64,000 bases of DNA from Aurantiochytrium sp. KH105 (Eukaryota > Sar > Bigyra > Thraustochytrida > Thraustochytriidae), in assembly GCA_003116975.1 (NCBI GenBank), contig BGKB01000059.1:248001-312000 (forward strand). The letters run 5' to 3'. Position 1 is the stretch's first letter. Each line of letters starts with the position of its first letter. Position numbers and translations under genes: made by a program. The notes under the pieces are model-generated. The model did no database searches. It worked only from the letters and a program-made list of their open reading frames with translations, and was not told where the DNA came from. Below are positions 1 through 8,777 of the stretch, one piece after another.

Positions 1-1023
1 ACGGACTCTTCCTACAACGATGCAGAAACCGAGTCCACCAACGACAACGACGACGACGACAACAACGATACCGGCGATCTCATGCTCGAAGCCATCGAGG
101 AGGAGAGGGAGGTCGACGAGGCCACGGAGCTCACCGCGTCCACATCGTCATCCTCGGGCCTCGAGGCCGACGATCAGAGCACGGGCAAGCTCAGTCGCGG
201 CAAAATTCACAAGCTCTGGATCATGCGCGTCAACTACCTGAGCGAGCTCCTCCATAACGGCATCGACGTCCTGTTCTCCGATCTCGATGTTGTCATCGTG
301 CAAGACCCACGCCCGTTCTTTGCCCAGGCCGAGATCGTCGCATCGCGCGGCAAATTCCCTGCTTTCGCCCTCAAGCGATGGGGCGCCACGGCCTGCATGG
401 GTTTCATTTACTTCAAGTCCACCCCTAACGTCAAGATCATCATTGAGGACATGATCGAGGCTCTCCAGCGCCACAGCGATGATCAGATCGCAGTCAATAT
501 GGCGCTGCTCAAGCGTCTTGGAAGGAGCTCCAGAAAGGTCTTTGGCAGGAGAAATGGTGATCTTTACGAGCCAAAACATACGACTTCCATTATTTCCGGC
601 AAACCCGGTCAGGTCAAGCTTATGCTCTTGTCCCACCACGCCTTGCCTCGCTTTTGCACACATCTTTCCATCAAGGACTGGAACCGCGACATTGTGGCTG
701 CGCACTGCCGTCCTATCCGCCACGTCAGCAAGAGCCGCGAATATTCTCGTGATCTGGCCATGGCCCGCTATAACCTCTTTTGCGACACGGATGCACTCGC
801 AGGCCATCGCAAGGCAGGCATGTATTCCACGTACAGCCGGAAAAAGCATAGGAACGTCACGGCCTTTAATGACCCCACGCCAGAGTCCATGCTCATCGCA
901 GCAATGACCCCATCTGACCACGTCGCTTTCGCCAAGTGGCTCGAAGCCACCTCCGAGTCCTGCGACTTTGGTTCCTTTATCAACTTGCCGGCCCAGTACG
1001 GCGTCGGACCCGAGGACCTTTAA
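1..1023 (+). CDS. Nucleotid_trans-type glycosyltransferase, 5'-truncated by window edge
   Basis: The frame is open from base 1, so the N-terminus lies outside the window; the first in-window Met (base 82) is probably internal. An acidic Asp/Asn-rich linker is followed by the catalytic core with the FSDLDVVIVQDPRPFF segment, a DxD-type nucleotide-sugar/metal site, then GATACMGFIYFKSTP and DDQIAVNMALL. This order is typical of the nucleotide-diphospho-sugar transferase family Pfam PF03407, of which plant RRA/MGP4-like enzymes are members. The protein is clearly paralogous to the minus-strand gene at 4076-5593, sharing the acidic linker, the DLD core, the ALPRFC motif, AHCR and a C-terminal TCDFG/SCDFG block. 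By analogy with that paralogue it is inferred to be a type II Golgi/ER glycosyltransferase. Donor and acceptor sugars cannot be read from the sequence. Confidence 0.85.
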   Translation, partial: TDSSYNDAETESTNDNDDDDNNDTGDLMLEAIEEEREVDEATELTASTSSSSGLEADDQSTGKLSRGKIHKLWIMRVNYLSELLHNGIDVLFSDLDVVIVQDPRPFFAQAEIVASRGKFPAFALKRWGATACMGFIYFKSTPNVKIIIEDMIEALQRHSDDQIAVNMALLKRLGRSSRKVFGRRNGDLYEPKHTTSIISGKPGQVKLMLLSHHALPRFCTHLSIKDWNRDIVAAHCRPIRHVSKSREYSRDLAMARYNLFCDTDALAGHRKAGMYSTYSRKKHRNVTAFNDPTPESMLIAAMTPSDHVAFAKWLEATSESCDFGSFINLPAQYGVGPEDL

Positions 1024-1313
1024 GACACATTGTCTCTAATTCTTGCGCGCCCGCCGATCACCCTAGCCAGGATCTTGCCTGGCTCATCGCTGGCTCTGAA
1101 TTTCCATGCGTCTTGGTCGCCTGAACCAGCCAGCATCCATAGTTTTTTTCCAGATGCCTCTAACGGTGCTGCCAAGACCTCGTCTCGGGACTGACTGAGA
1201 GCCCAACCCGATCTTTGAAAAAAAAAAAATGACGGACTGGTAGTAGCACCAATTCTCTTTTCTTTTTCACATCCATCCGGTTTTCAACGGCGCATATATC
1301 CGATGCCCTGTAC

Positions 1314-1341
1314 AATCAATCAATCAATCAATCAATCAATC
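1314..1341. repeat. (AATC)n microsatellite
   Basis: About seven uninterrupted copies of the tetranucleotide lie in the intergenic region. It is a simple slippage-type repeat with no coding role. Confidence 0.9.
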
Positions 1342-1839
1342 TCAACGAATGGATCTCCCCTTTTCTTCTGCTTTTCTCTGCGATGATCAAGATTAACATT
1401 GGAAAAGGCCTAGCCAAGTTGCAGATGAGTGATAAGAGGGCCTGCATATTTTGCTTCGTCGACGGATCGCACGGCGCCTTTGCGTCGAGGCCTAGTCGTT
1501 TCTGATCAATCTTTCGTCTTCTGTGATATGAAAACGCCACCTTGAGAGAGAACGAACTCTTCTACCCAGCCGAATACACAACGTCGGGCCGCCTACCTAT
1601 GATCGGCCGTCATGCGTGCGTCCACCAACGAAGGTATACCGGCCAGTCAGCCAAACATGGCACCTTGCACCCTGTGACCGAAACTGACAGGCCAAAAGAC
1701 CTGGCTGGCTGCTGAAGAGAAGGGACCTGAGGAGCAACTTTTCTTTTCTCCCTTCCCGATTTTTTTTTCCCTCTTTTTTTTTTTTCAATTCAACTCCGAC
1801 GTGACGTTCTTTCCCGTTTTAGTCGGTTTTTATCAGGCC

Positions 1840-1846
1840 TATAAAA
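1840..1846 (+). promoter_or_regulatory. Candidate TATA box for the gene at 2171
   Basis: A TATAAAA match lies about 330 bases upstream of the ATG at 2171, with a TGACG-type element about 35 bases before it. Spacing to a transcription start is unknown, and such A/T words occur by chance, so this is a weak call. Confidence 0.2.
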
Positions 1847-2170
1847 TTTCGGGTTGTTGCGAAGTCTTGGGGTGGCAGGGAAGCAGGCAGGCTGGCTTGG
1901 GTTAGCGGCCAAATCTACAACAGCAGCTACAGCTCTGCGGGCTCGACAGGCGCGCGCGCGCGGATTGCTGGGCTCCGCTGCCCCCCTCATCTCCCGCCCT
2001 CACACGCGCTTGCCAGCGTGCCTTGCCTCCGGGAAGGCTGCCTTGCGGACGAGGTCCTGCAGCACATTCTGGTCTCTGGGACCGTCGGCTCCATCGACAA
2101 CTCCGAGTTTGACCTCTGACGTCGACCCGAGCAAGCGTCCAGCCAAACACTCAAACAAAGACGCAGGAAG

Positions 2171-3640
2171 ATGCCGGCGTACGCAGAGGTGCCTCAGAAT
2201 GAGGACGGCAACGCACCCGAAAGCAACACTGCGGCGCGGCAAAAGCGCGTCGCATCGCGAAACTGGGTTGTGATCGCCGTCATTGCTCTTTTTGCGGGTC
2301 TCGTGCTCATGAGCATTAGCAAGGACCGCGAGGCCCTCGATGCCGCCGCCGCCACATCCACGCAGGTCGAAGCCAAGGACATCATCAACAACTTTGGCGA
2401 CAAAATGGACTACTTTCAAAAGATTGCCCATGATGAAAAGACGTACAGCAAAAAGGTGCGCCAGGAAGAGGCCCAGGCGGAGCGCGAGCGCAAGCGCCAA
2501 GAGAAACTCAGGAAACAAGAGGAAGCGCGCTTGAAGAAGGAGCAAGACGAGTACGATAGCGCAGCGGAAGCATCCAAATCAGCCAGCAAGAAAAAGAACA
2601 GCAAGGCCAAGGCGCCAGCGCCAACCACGCCCCCGCCCACGCCGTCGCCCACCAGCAAGTTTTCCGCGCCCTCGGAGACCATCTATGACTTTCTCTACAA
2701 GCACACGGACGGTTCGCTCATTCTGCACAGTACGAGCATCGAAGAGGAGGAAAGCATTCCTGCTGCTGACTTGAACGTTATTACGCTCACAATCCAGGCC
2801 ATGGCAAACAATGATGATGACTCTATGGCACTCGCTCAGGTTGCCATCTGGTTCGCCAGGATTGCCCAAGCCTGGCCTACTGATATCGAGCTCACCGACA
2901 ACGCCAAGGAGTCTCTCGAGTTTCTCCTCAGAATGGACTTTGACTCGGTCAGCTCCAATTCATCCTTTGTGCAGAGCCTCGTCGACTTCAAGATCACCAG
3001 CGAAGATGGCAATGGCAAGGTTGTCTTCAATACCGAGGGCTTCAAGGATCTCCAGGAAAAGCATTCCGCCGCGAGCAGCGCTGCCTCTGCTGTTTCCCCG
3101 CAGGGCGAGCCGACTCCGGCCCCTGAGACCAAGGAGGAGCGCTTTAAAGAGACCCAGATCGAAAAGGTCGTCTCGGGTCTTCTTGACTCGGGTGATATTT
3201 CGGGCGGCAAGCCCGTGGAGCGTCTCCGTGTCGCCGTCGAAGCTCACGAGACTCTCGAGGAGTGGAACAAGCTTTTGATCTTCACTCTTGCCGTTGCGGA
3301 AGCGCGCCCCGTCTTTCAAGAATACGTTAAGCGCTGGCGCCAGGGCAAGTTTATTCGCGGCAAATTGCTCAGCAGGGAAGAAATCCCCCCCGAGAAAAAG
3401 TCCGTGGCGCTCGCCAATGCTGCCGAGATGCTCCAGCTTCTCGAGAATGCATGCGAAGCGTTCCCGCGCGTCAACGATCTCCTTCGTGCCGTCTTTTACG
3501 AGTTCCTCACCAAGGGTCCCTCTGATGACGACCTGAGCATTCCGGGTTCAGAAGATGACGATGATGATGATGTCGACGACGAGGGCGGCGCCACGGACCC
3601 TGATGCTGAAGTTGATGCTGATGCTGACCAGACGCCCTGA
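2171..3640 (+). CDS. Unknown single-pass membrane protein with coiled coil and acidic C-terminus
   Basis: A 489-residue protein I do not recognise. Residues 1-31 are polar and residues 32-49 form one hydrophobic segment (WVVIAVIALFAGLVLMSI), consistent with a signal anchor. Residues about 85-140 are a highly charged Glu/Arg/Lys/Gln helix, probably a coiled coil, followed by a Pro/Thr linker to about residue 165. A helical domain then runs to about 450, containing ETIYDFLYKHTDG and NVITLTIQAMANND. The tail is Asp-rich (about 455-480). The ATG follows a purine-rich context and the whole gene is one exon. The architecture (anchor, coiled coil, folded helical domain) suggests a lumenal or cytosolic tethering or scaffold protein of the endomembrane system, but that is inference. 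It sits between two glycosyltransferase paralogues. Confidence 0.8.
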   Translation: MPAYAEVPQNEDGNAPESNTAARQKRVASRNWVVIAVIALFAGLVLMSISKDREALDAAAATSTQVEAKDIINNFGDKMDYFQKIAHDEKTYSKKVRQEEAQAERERKRQEKLRKQEEARLKKEQDEYDSAAEASKSASKKKNSKAKAPAPTTPPPTPSPTSKFSAPSETIYDFLYKHTDGSLILHSTSIEEEESIPAADLNVITLTIQAMANNDDDSMALAQVAIWFARIAQAWPTDIELTDNAKESLEFLLRMDFDSVSSNSSFVQSLVDFKITSEDGNGKVVFNTEGFKDLQEKHSAASSAASAVSPQGEPTPAPETKEERFKETQIEKVVSGLLDSGDISGGKPVERLRVAVEAHETLEEWNKLLIFTLAVAEARPVFQEYVKRWRQGKFIRGKLLSREEIPPEKKSVALANAAEMLQLLENACEAFPRVNDLLRAVFYEFLTKGPSDDDLSIPGSEDDDDDDVDDEGGATDPDAEVDADADQTP

Positions 3641-4075
3641 TCGCCTTTATCGTATTCACACACCATTTCTATTGCTTACTACACGCAAGTAATTTCGGTT
3701 TTGATATCAGCATGCTTGCATCAGCATTTCTTCTTCACAATGGCATTGCTAAAATGTATTCGACGATTTCGAAATGCATCCAGTTCTTGTCCTTGCAAAT
3801 GTCACGAACAATGATGTCAAACAAATTTTCCTCACGCCGCGCTTGCCGACTCGCTTGAGGAAGAAAATGTGTATGACAATGGGAGAGTTCATTTGAAAAG
3901 TACTGCATCGAGAAAGGGATGGTAGGGGCGAAAACCTGGAAACGAAACAAAAGGATGAGACAATTTTTTTAATCTTAAAAATCTTGATTTCGACGTGTAT
4001 ACGTAAAGTTTGTTTGTTTGTTTGTTTGTTTGTTTTGAAAGAAAGAACAAATAAGGTGGACGCCCAACCAAGATG
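3641..4075. other. Convergent intergenic region with (GTTT)n tract
   Basis: The gap lies between two convergent genes and should hold both 3' UTRs. It contains a (GTTT)n run at about 4008-4035. No gene is seen. Confidence 0.6.
4008..4035. repeat. (GTTT)n microsatellite
   Basis: About seven copies lie just downstream of the minus-strand glycosyltransferase stop, probably in its 3' UTR. Confidence 0.85.
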
Positions 4076-5593
4076 TTACAACTTGGGCATCATATCGCGT
4101 GACGCTGGTATTTTGGCAAAGGCACCAAAGTCGCAGGTCTTGGCAGCCTTTCGCAGCCAGGCGGCAAACTCTTGCATGCCAACAGGTGCTTCATTGGCAA
4201 GCAAGAGCACAGAGAGATCGTCAGGATCTCTAAAGTCGAATTTCTTCTTGCCGTTCCTTTTGTTCGTAATCACGATTTTTTGACTCGCGCGCTTCCCGTG
4301 AAGAGCCTTGATATCGCAAAATACCTCGTAGCGTTCCATGGCCAGATCCCGACTTGCTTCGTTGCCCTTATCGTGATTGCCTCGTTCTTCGATGGGGAGA
4401 CGGCAGTGGGCACCAATGACATTTGCGTTCCAGTCCTCCACTGTCAAGATCTTGCAAAAACGGGGCAGCGCAAAGGCGGACAGGATCATCAACTTAAAGT
4501 CTGCAGCGCCGTCAAGGGTAATGGCATGCATAGTGTCATCGCGATCTAACTTTCTGCCAAAAGCCTTTTCTGGAGAGTGTCCGAAGATTTGCAAGAGCGC
4601 ATTATTCATGCCGCGTTGGTCATCTCGTGTGAAGCGAGTCCTGCGCAGAGCATTTTCCATCATGGACAGAACGCCTGGCGTCGACTTGAAAAAAGCAAAG
4701 CCCATGCACATGGTTGCACCCCAATGTTTCCCCACCGTGTTGGGGAAGGAGCCGCGGGAAGCGACCACGTCGGCCACCTCAAACAGAGGGCGTGGGTCTT
4801 GCATAATCACGGCGTCAAGATCGGAGAAAAGAACGTCAAAGCCGTTTTCCAGGAGGACCATCAGGTATTCCATGCGCGTCACAAATAGACTCTGCACTGT
4901 TGAGCGACTCAGCTGTTCTCCGGCAGCGTCTGAAAACACCTCAGCACCGGCGACCTCCACTACCTCGGCGTCTTCGCCTGCGCCCTCTTCATCTTCGTCA
5001 TCTGCCGAGGCGTCGGCATCCCCGGCCTCGCCATAGTCCTCGCTGGGCCTGTCCTCCACCGGCTCCACGTTAGATTCCAGTGGTGCCTCTTTCCTGCCTT
5101 CAAGAAAGCATGGAATTCCGCGGTGCAAGAGGAACTGCTCGAGGTCCTTATCGAGGCACACGATGAGGATGGCGCGCAACTCGACGCGCTCGCTGGCCAC
5201 GAGCCAGTTGATGAGCGAGTCCCGGTAGCTGAACGAGGCGAAGGTCACCGTTACGAGCTGCGAGTCCTCGCGCACGACGTGTCTGGCAAAATCCACGATG
5301 TTGCTGGCCTTGTTGGCGAGCAGCAGCTTCTCCTTGCTGGCCGCCATGGCGCACGGCGGCTCCTCCGGGGCCGCGCGCTCGCTCTCGTTCTGCGTGGGCA
5401 GCAGGGCCGCGGGCGCGGTCTCCGTGACGGCCGGGCCCGCTCTGGCGCCCATGGCCAAAAATGCCACGTACGTCAGGACCGTGGCCAGCGCCACCACGGC
5501 CAGCTGCCGCACGAACCGCATCAGGCCCGCGCGCGAGCCCTCCGCCGCGTCCTCCTCCGCGCGCTCCTTCCGCCGCGCCGCGCCGCGCCGCAT
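4076..5593 (-). CDS. Type II membrane Nucleotid_trans glycosyltransferase (paralogue of the gene at 1-1023)
   Basis: A 505-residue protein starting at the Met encoded by 5593-5591. The frame stays open far upstream, but that extension only translates microsatellites (Ser/Leu/Pro and Ala/Cys/Leu repeats), so this Met was chosen because a basic N-terminus is followed directly by a signal anchor at about 29-50. A stem and a Rossmann-like portion follow (VTVTFASFSYRDSLINWLV, AILIVCLDKDLEQF), then an acidic insert at about 173-225. The catalytic core holds FSDLDAVIMQDPRPLF, with the metal-binding DLD at 258-260, plus WGATMCMGFAFFKSTPG and the final TCDFGAF block. This matches family PF03407. It probably acts in the Golgi or ER lumen on an unknown acceptor. 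It is inverted relative to its truncated paralogue, with one unrelated gene between them. Confidence 0.85.
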   Translation of the reverse strand: MRRGAARRKERAEEDAAEGSRAGLMRFVRQLAVVALATVLTYVAFLAMGARAGPAVTETAPAALLPTQNESERAAPEEPPCAMAASKEKLLLANKASNIVDFARHVVREDSQLVTVTFASFSYRDSLINWLVASERVELRAILIVCLDKDLEQFLLHRGIPCFLEGRKEAPLESNVEPVEDRPSEDYGEAGDADASADDEDEEGAGEDAEVVEVAGAEVFSDAAGEQLSRSTVQSLFVTRMEYLMVLLENGFDVLFSDLDAVIMQDPRPLFEVADVVASRGSFPNTVGKHWGATMCMGFAFFKSTPGVLSMMENALRRTRFTRDDQRGMNNALLQIFGHSPEKAFGRKLDRDDTMHAITLDGAADFKLMILSAFALPRFCKILTVEDWNANVIGAHCRLPIEERGNHDKGNEASRDLAMERYEVFCDIKALHGKRASQKIVITNKRNGKKKFDFRDPDDLSVLLLANEAPVGMQEFAAWLRKAAKTCDFGAFAKIPASRDMMPKL

Positions 5594-5704
5594 CGTCGCT
5601 CCCGCGCCCGCTCGTCGCCGCCCGCCCGCCCGCCGCTCGCTCGATCGGTTCTGCTGGAGTCCGACTGCGCGTCGCAGGGACGCGGCCAGACAGAGATTGA
5701 AAGA

Positions 5705-5782
<78 letters not shown>

Positions 5783-5808
5783 GCAAGCAAGCAAGCAAGC
5801 AGGCAAGA
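5705..5808. repeat. (AAGC)n microsatellite, about 25 copies
   Basis: A nearly perfect tetranucleotide array with only a couple of G interruptions, lying about 110 bases upstream of the glycosyltransferase start at 5593. It is probably in the 5' leader or core promoter of that gene. Because four is not a multiple of three, all three frames of each strand read similarly through it, which creates spurious long open frames. Confidence 0.95.
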
Positions 5809-6066
5809 GAATCGATCTCATACAGTTCGTCAGTAAGCAGCAGGGTGTCGGTCTAGGAGAGGCAGCTCCGCGTCTCTTTGCAGGCAGTGGGGGGCCGGTC
5901 GGGCAGTCGAGTATCCGCCCGCCCGCAAGTGGAAGTGAACGGGGAAACAGCGGCAAACAGCGGCGGCAAGTGGATCGGAAAATCATTTCTTTCTGACGGC
6001 TGCGCGACTGTCCAGACGCAGGCGTCCACGTTGCCCACCCGGGCGGGCCATCGCGGCGCGGCATGC

Positions 6067-6103
6067 GACGAGACGAGACGAGACGAGACGAGACGAGACG
6101 AGA
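6067..6103. repeat. (CGAGA)n microsatellite
   Basis: About seven copies of a pentanucleotide, upstream of the minus-strand glycosyltransferase. Confidence 0.9.
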
Positions 6104-6378
6104 CCAGGCAGGAAGGCAGATACACGCAGGCCGGGCGAGGCGAGGCCGCGCGAGCGACGCGGCGCCGAGGCGAGGGCGGCTGGGTCGGCGGAGCAGGAGG
6201 GGGAGGGAGAGGAGGAATGAGGGAAAAAAAAAAAAGAGCGGCGATCGAGGAGCTCTCGGGGACAGAAAGACAAGAGCTCGCAGCGGCAGCTGGCAGTCTG
6301 GCGGAGGAGGCGAGGAGCGAGCGAGGAGGAGCGAGCGAGGGACGAGGGGCGCCAGGCGGGCGCGCAGTAGGGAAGGGA

Positions 6379-6479
6379 AGGAGAGGAGAGGAGAGGAGAG
6401 GAGAGGAGAGGAGAGGAGAGGAGAGGAGAGGAGAGGAGAGGAGAGGAGAGGAGAGGAGAGGAGAGGAGAGGAGAGGAGA
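6379..6479. repeat. (GGAGA)n microsatellite, about 20 copies
   Basis: A perfect pentanucleotide array about 100 bases long with all purines on the plus strand. Together with the (GGGA)n run at 6515-6549 it makes a polypurine/polypyrimidine block that could form triplex (H-DNA). Its reverse complement encodes the spurious Leu-Ser-Ser-Pro repeat. Confidence 0.95.
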
Positions 6480-6514
6480 CGAAGTGCTGGGGGCAAGCTC
6501 TTGACCTAAAAAGG

Positions 6515-6549
6515 GGAGGGAGGGAGGGAGGGAGGGAGGGAAGGAAGAG
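6515..6549. repeat. (GGGA)n microsatellite
   Basis: About eight copies of a G-rich tetranucleotide, separated from the GGAGA array by about 35 bases. It has G-quadruplex potential on the plus strand. Confidence 0.85.
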
Positions 6550-7830
6550 CTCACTTCCATGCGTCCACTTCCCGCCGGCTGTGGGAGTCTGCTTCGCTCT
6601 TTTTGTTTTTCTTTTTATATGTCTGTCACGGCGAACTCACTGTCAAGTTGGATCATCGGCCGCAGGACAGCGGCCAGCGCTCGACCGGCCAGGCTACAGG
6701 AGCAGCGGATGGACAGGTGGACGGACGCACGCGCACAAGCCAGAGAGCATGACGATACACTCCTACCACTCGAGATTACTTTGTTGGTTGACACCTCGGT
6801 TTTTTCTTTCTTTTTGTAATCAAAAAATGTTCTCAAACAACTGCCAGCTGGTTGATGCGAAACAACTTGAAGTTTTTTTCAAATGTTCTGTTCTTTTCCT
6901 CGCTCTTTTCCCCCTTCCCCTCTTTCTTTTCTTTCTCTTTCTCCTTCTTTTGGTCGAAGCTCTGCGCGTCAGCCTCGCGCCTCGACATCACGCCCGGCCT
7001 CGCAACGAGCGCTTCACCTCGCCTCGCCTCGCCGCGCACGCAAGCACGCCTTCGCGCGCCCCGCCGCCGCCCGCACGCCCGCCGTCCGCACGCCCGCCGC
7101 CGCGCGCAGCTCTTCTAACGACGACCAGTGCGCGCGGGCGACCTACCTGTCGCCGCCTGCGCCGCCTCGCCCGCCATCTCCCACGCTCGACATCGTTCAT
7201 CTCCGTCGCCGCCCCTGCGTCGCGCGGCCCTGCGCCCGCTCCAGCGGCAGCAGCAGCAGCAGCAGGCAGCTGCTGCAGCTGCGCGTCGAGCGCGTGCGGC
7301 GCGGGCTCGGGGCTCTTCTGTTCAGGGAGGCGAGCCCCGACGCAGGCAGCCAGTCGGCGACTCGTTCGTCCCAGCCGGTCCACCCGCGCAGTGTAAAACA
7401 GCGACGCGAGTCCAGGGCTGAGAGCGCCTCGAGGGAGCACGTGCTCGCTCGAGGCGAGGCGAGGACGTGGACACGGCAGCGGCGGCGGGAAAGGACTGGA
7501 GGGAGAGGGGAAAAGGGGGACTCCCGGCGGGACCCGAGCTCGCCATTGGGACGTGGCCGAACAGCGAGCGACATGGACTCTGGGACATGCATGGGTCTTG
7601 GGACGAATGGACTGCCCCGGATGGGCGCCGCAGAGCGCGTGGACGCTGGCTGGGCGCGTGGAGGCTGAAGGGACTGGCTGGATAGATGGACTTGAATGGA
7701 GGGATGACGGATGGGTCAGTGAAAGAAAGGGAGTGCGCCTGTCAATTTGGTTTGGTGGGGCTTGGCCTGCGGGCTGGTCTTGAAGATGCTGGATCCACTT
7801 CATCGCGACGCCACGCGAAACGAGCAGGAG

Positions 7831-8260
7831 CCGGAATCAGGGCAAGGGAGCAAGCCTAGTCGCCAGGACATCTTCCCACCAGCTCCAAGAAAGATGCTGT
7901 GTGAGGGTGAGTGAGTGAGTGCATGTGAGACGATTTACGAGCTTACTATTATTTCGCTCGATTTTATGTCGCTCAACTTATTCGTCGGGAGCCATCGTAA
8001 TGAGCCCACTCTGTTTTGTATTTCATGTCGTATCATGGCTTCGCGAGCCGAAACCGAATCGGGGCAAGAGAGCAAGTCTGGTCGCCAGGACATCTTTCCA
8101 CCCGCTCCGGGAAAGATGACGTGTGAGTGAGAGTGATCGAGTGGGTGAGTAAGTAAGTGCGAGAGGATTTACGAGCTTGCTATTAATTTCTGTCGCTCGA
8201 CTTGTTCGTCGGAAGTCATCGTGATGGGCTCACTCTGTATTGTATTTCATGTCATATCGC
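7831..8260. repeat. Imperfect tandem duplication, two ~210-bp copies (7831-8035 and 8051-8260)
   Basis: The two copies align with an offset of about 220 bases. Shared words include GTCGCCAGGACATCTT, GATTTACGAGCTT, TTCGTCGG, CACTCTGT and TTGTATTTCATGTC. Several substitutions and small indels separate the copies, so the duplication is not recent. Neither copy carries a supported reading frame. The pair ends about 500 bases upstream of the GlcNAc-transferase-like gene. Confidence 0.8.
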
Positions 8261-8777
8261 GGAGTGATCTCATTCGCCCACCTTGGCGAGCAACTAACGC
8301 CGAGCATCAGGAATCTCATCTGTTTGCTATGGTGACCTGACTCGATCGATTGCGCTTGCCGCTGATGCCATCCCACAAAGGCTTGGTTCTTGTTGTAAGA
8401 TACATGTCTTCTTGGTACCGCTGTTGTTGTCATGCATCTCCAGTGCGCGTGCACAACAAAAGAAGTGGCTGCTATCGCTTATGAGTGAACCTACGAGCCA
8501 AAATTATGTTGACGTGGCTCCTTTGAGCGCAACGCATTTTTATCGAGCGCAACGCATTTCCCATTCTGGCTCGAAGAACGAGGGGGTCAACGTCGGAAGA
8601 CTTCTTCTTCCTCGTGTTGCCCACGTGGAACGCGCAATAAGCAAAGTACGCGAGGGAGACGCGAGAGGCCAACGCATCGCACGCGGCGCACACCAGCCGT
8701 GCGCGCTCCTGCGCTCGCGCGGCGTGACATAGCCTTTGCCAGGACAACGACAGTCTGGCGCGTGAATTGTCGTCGCC

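Larger units (their letters stand above)
1024..2170. other. Intergenic region, 3' flank of the glycosyltransferase and upstream region of the next gene
   Basis: No convincing gene is seen in this 1.1-kb gap. It holds an (AATC)n microsatellite around 1314-1341, T-rich tracts near 1760-1790 and a possible TATA element near 1840. Short frames on both strands have no recognisable domains and low-complexity composition. Confidence 0.6.
5594..8777. other. Gene-poor, microsatellite-rich region between divergent glycosyltransferase genes
   Basis: This 3.2-kb region separates a minus-strand glycosyltransferase from the plus-strand GlcNAc-transferase-like gene and should hold both promoters. It contains (AAGC)n, (CGAGA)n, (GGAGA)n and (GGGA)n arrays within about 850 bases, a very GC-rich stretch at about 6960-7500, and a 220-bp imperfect tandem duplication at 7831-8260. 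Open frames of up to 271 codons occur on both strands at 6580-7800, but they are Arg/Pro/Ala low-complexity translations with no domain. Confidence 0.6.

Noticed and set aside
148-921. 257-codon minus-strand frame opposite the first glycosyltransferase
   Set aside because: It is an antisense shadow with no domain; the plus strand carries the conserved DLD core.
5594-6496. N-terminal extension of the minus-strand glycosyltransferase reading Leu-Ser-Ser-Pro and Ala-Cys-Leu repeats
   Set aside because: It only translates the GGAGA, CGAGA and AAGC microsatellites; the true signal anchor follows the Met at 5593.
6581-7803. Overlapping plus- and minus-strand frames of up to 271 codons
   Set aside because: They translate GC-rich low-complexity DNA in both directions, with no domain and no codon-use sign of selection.
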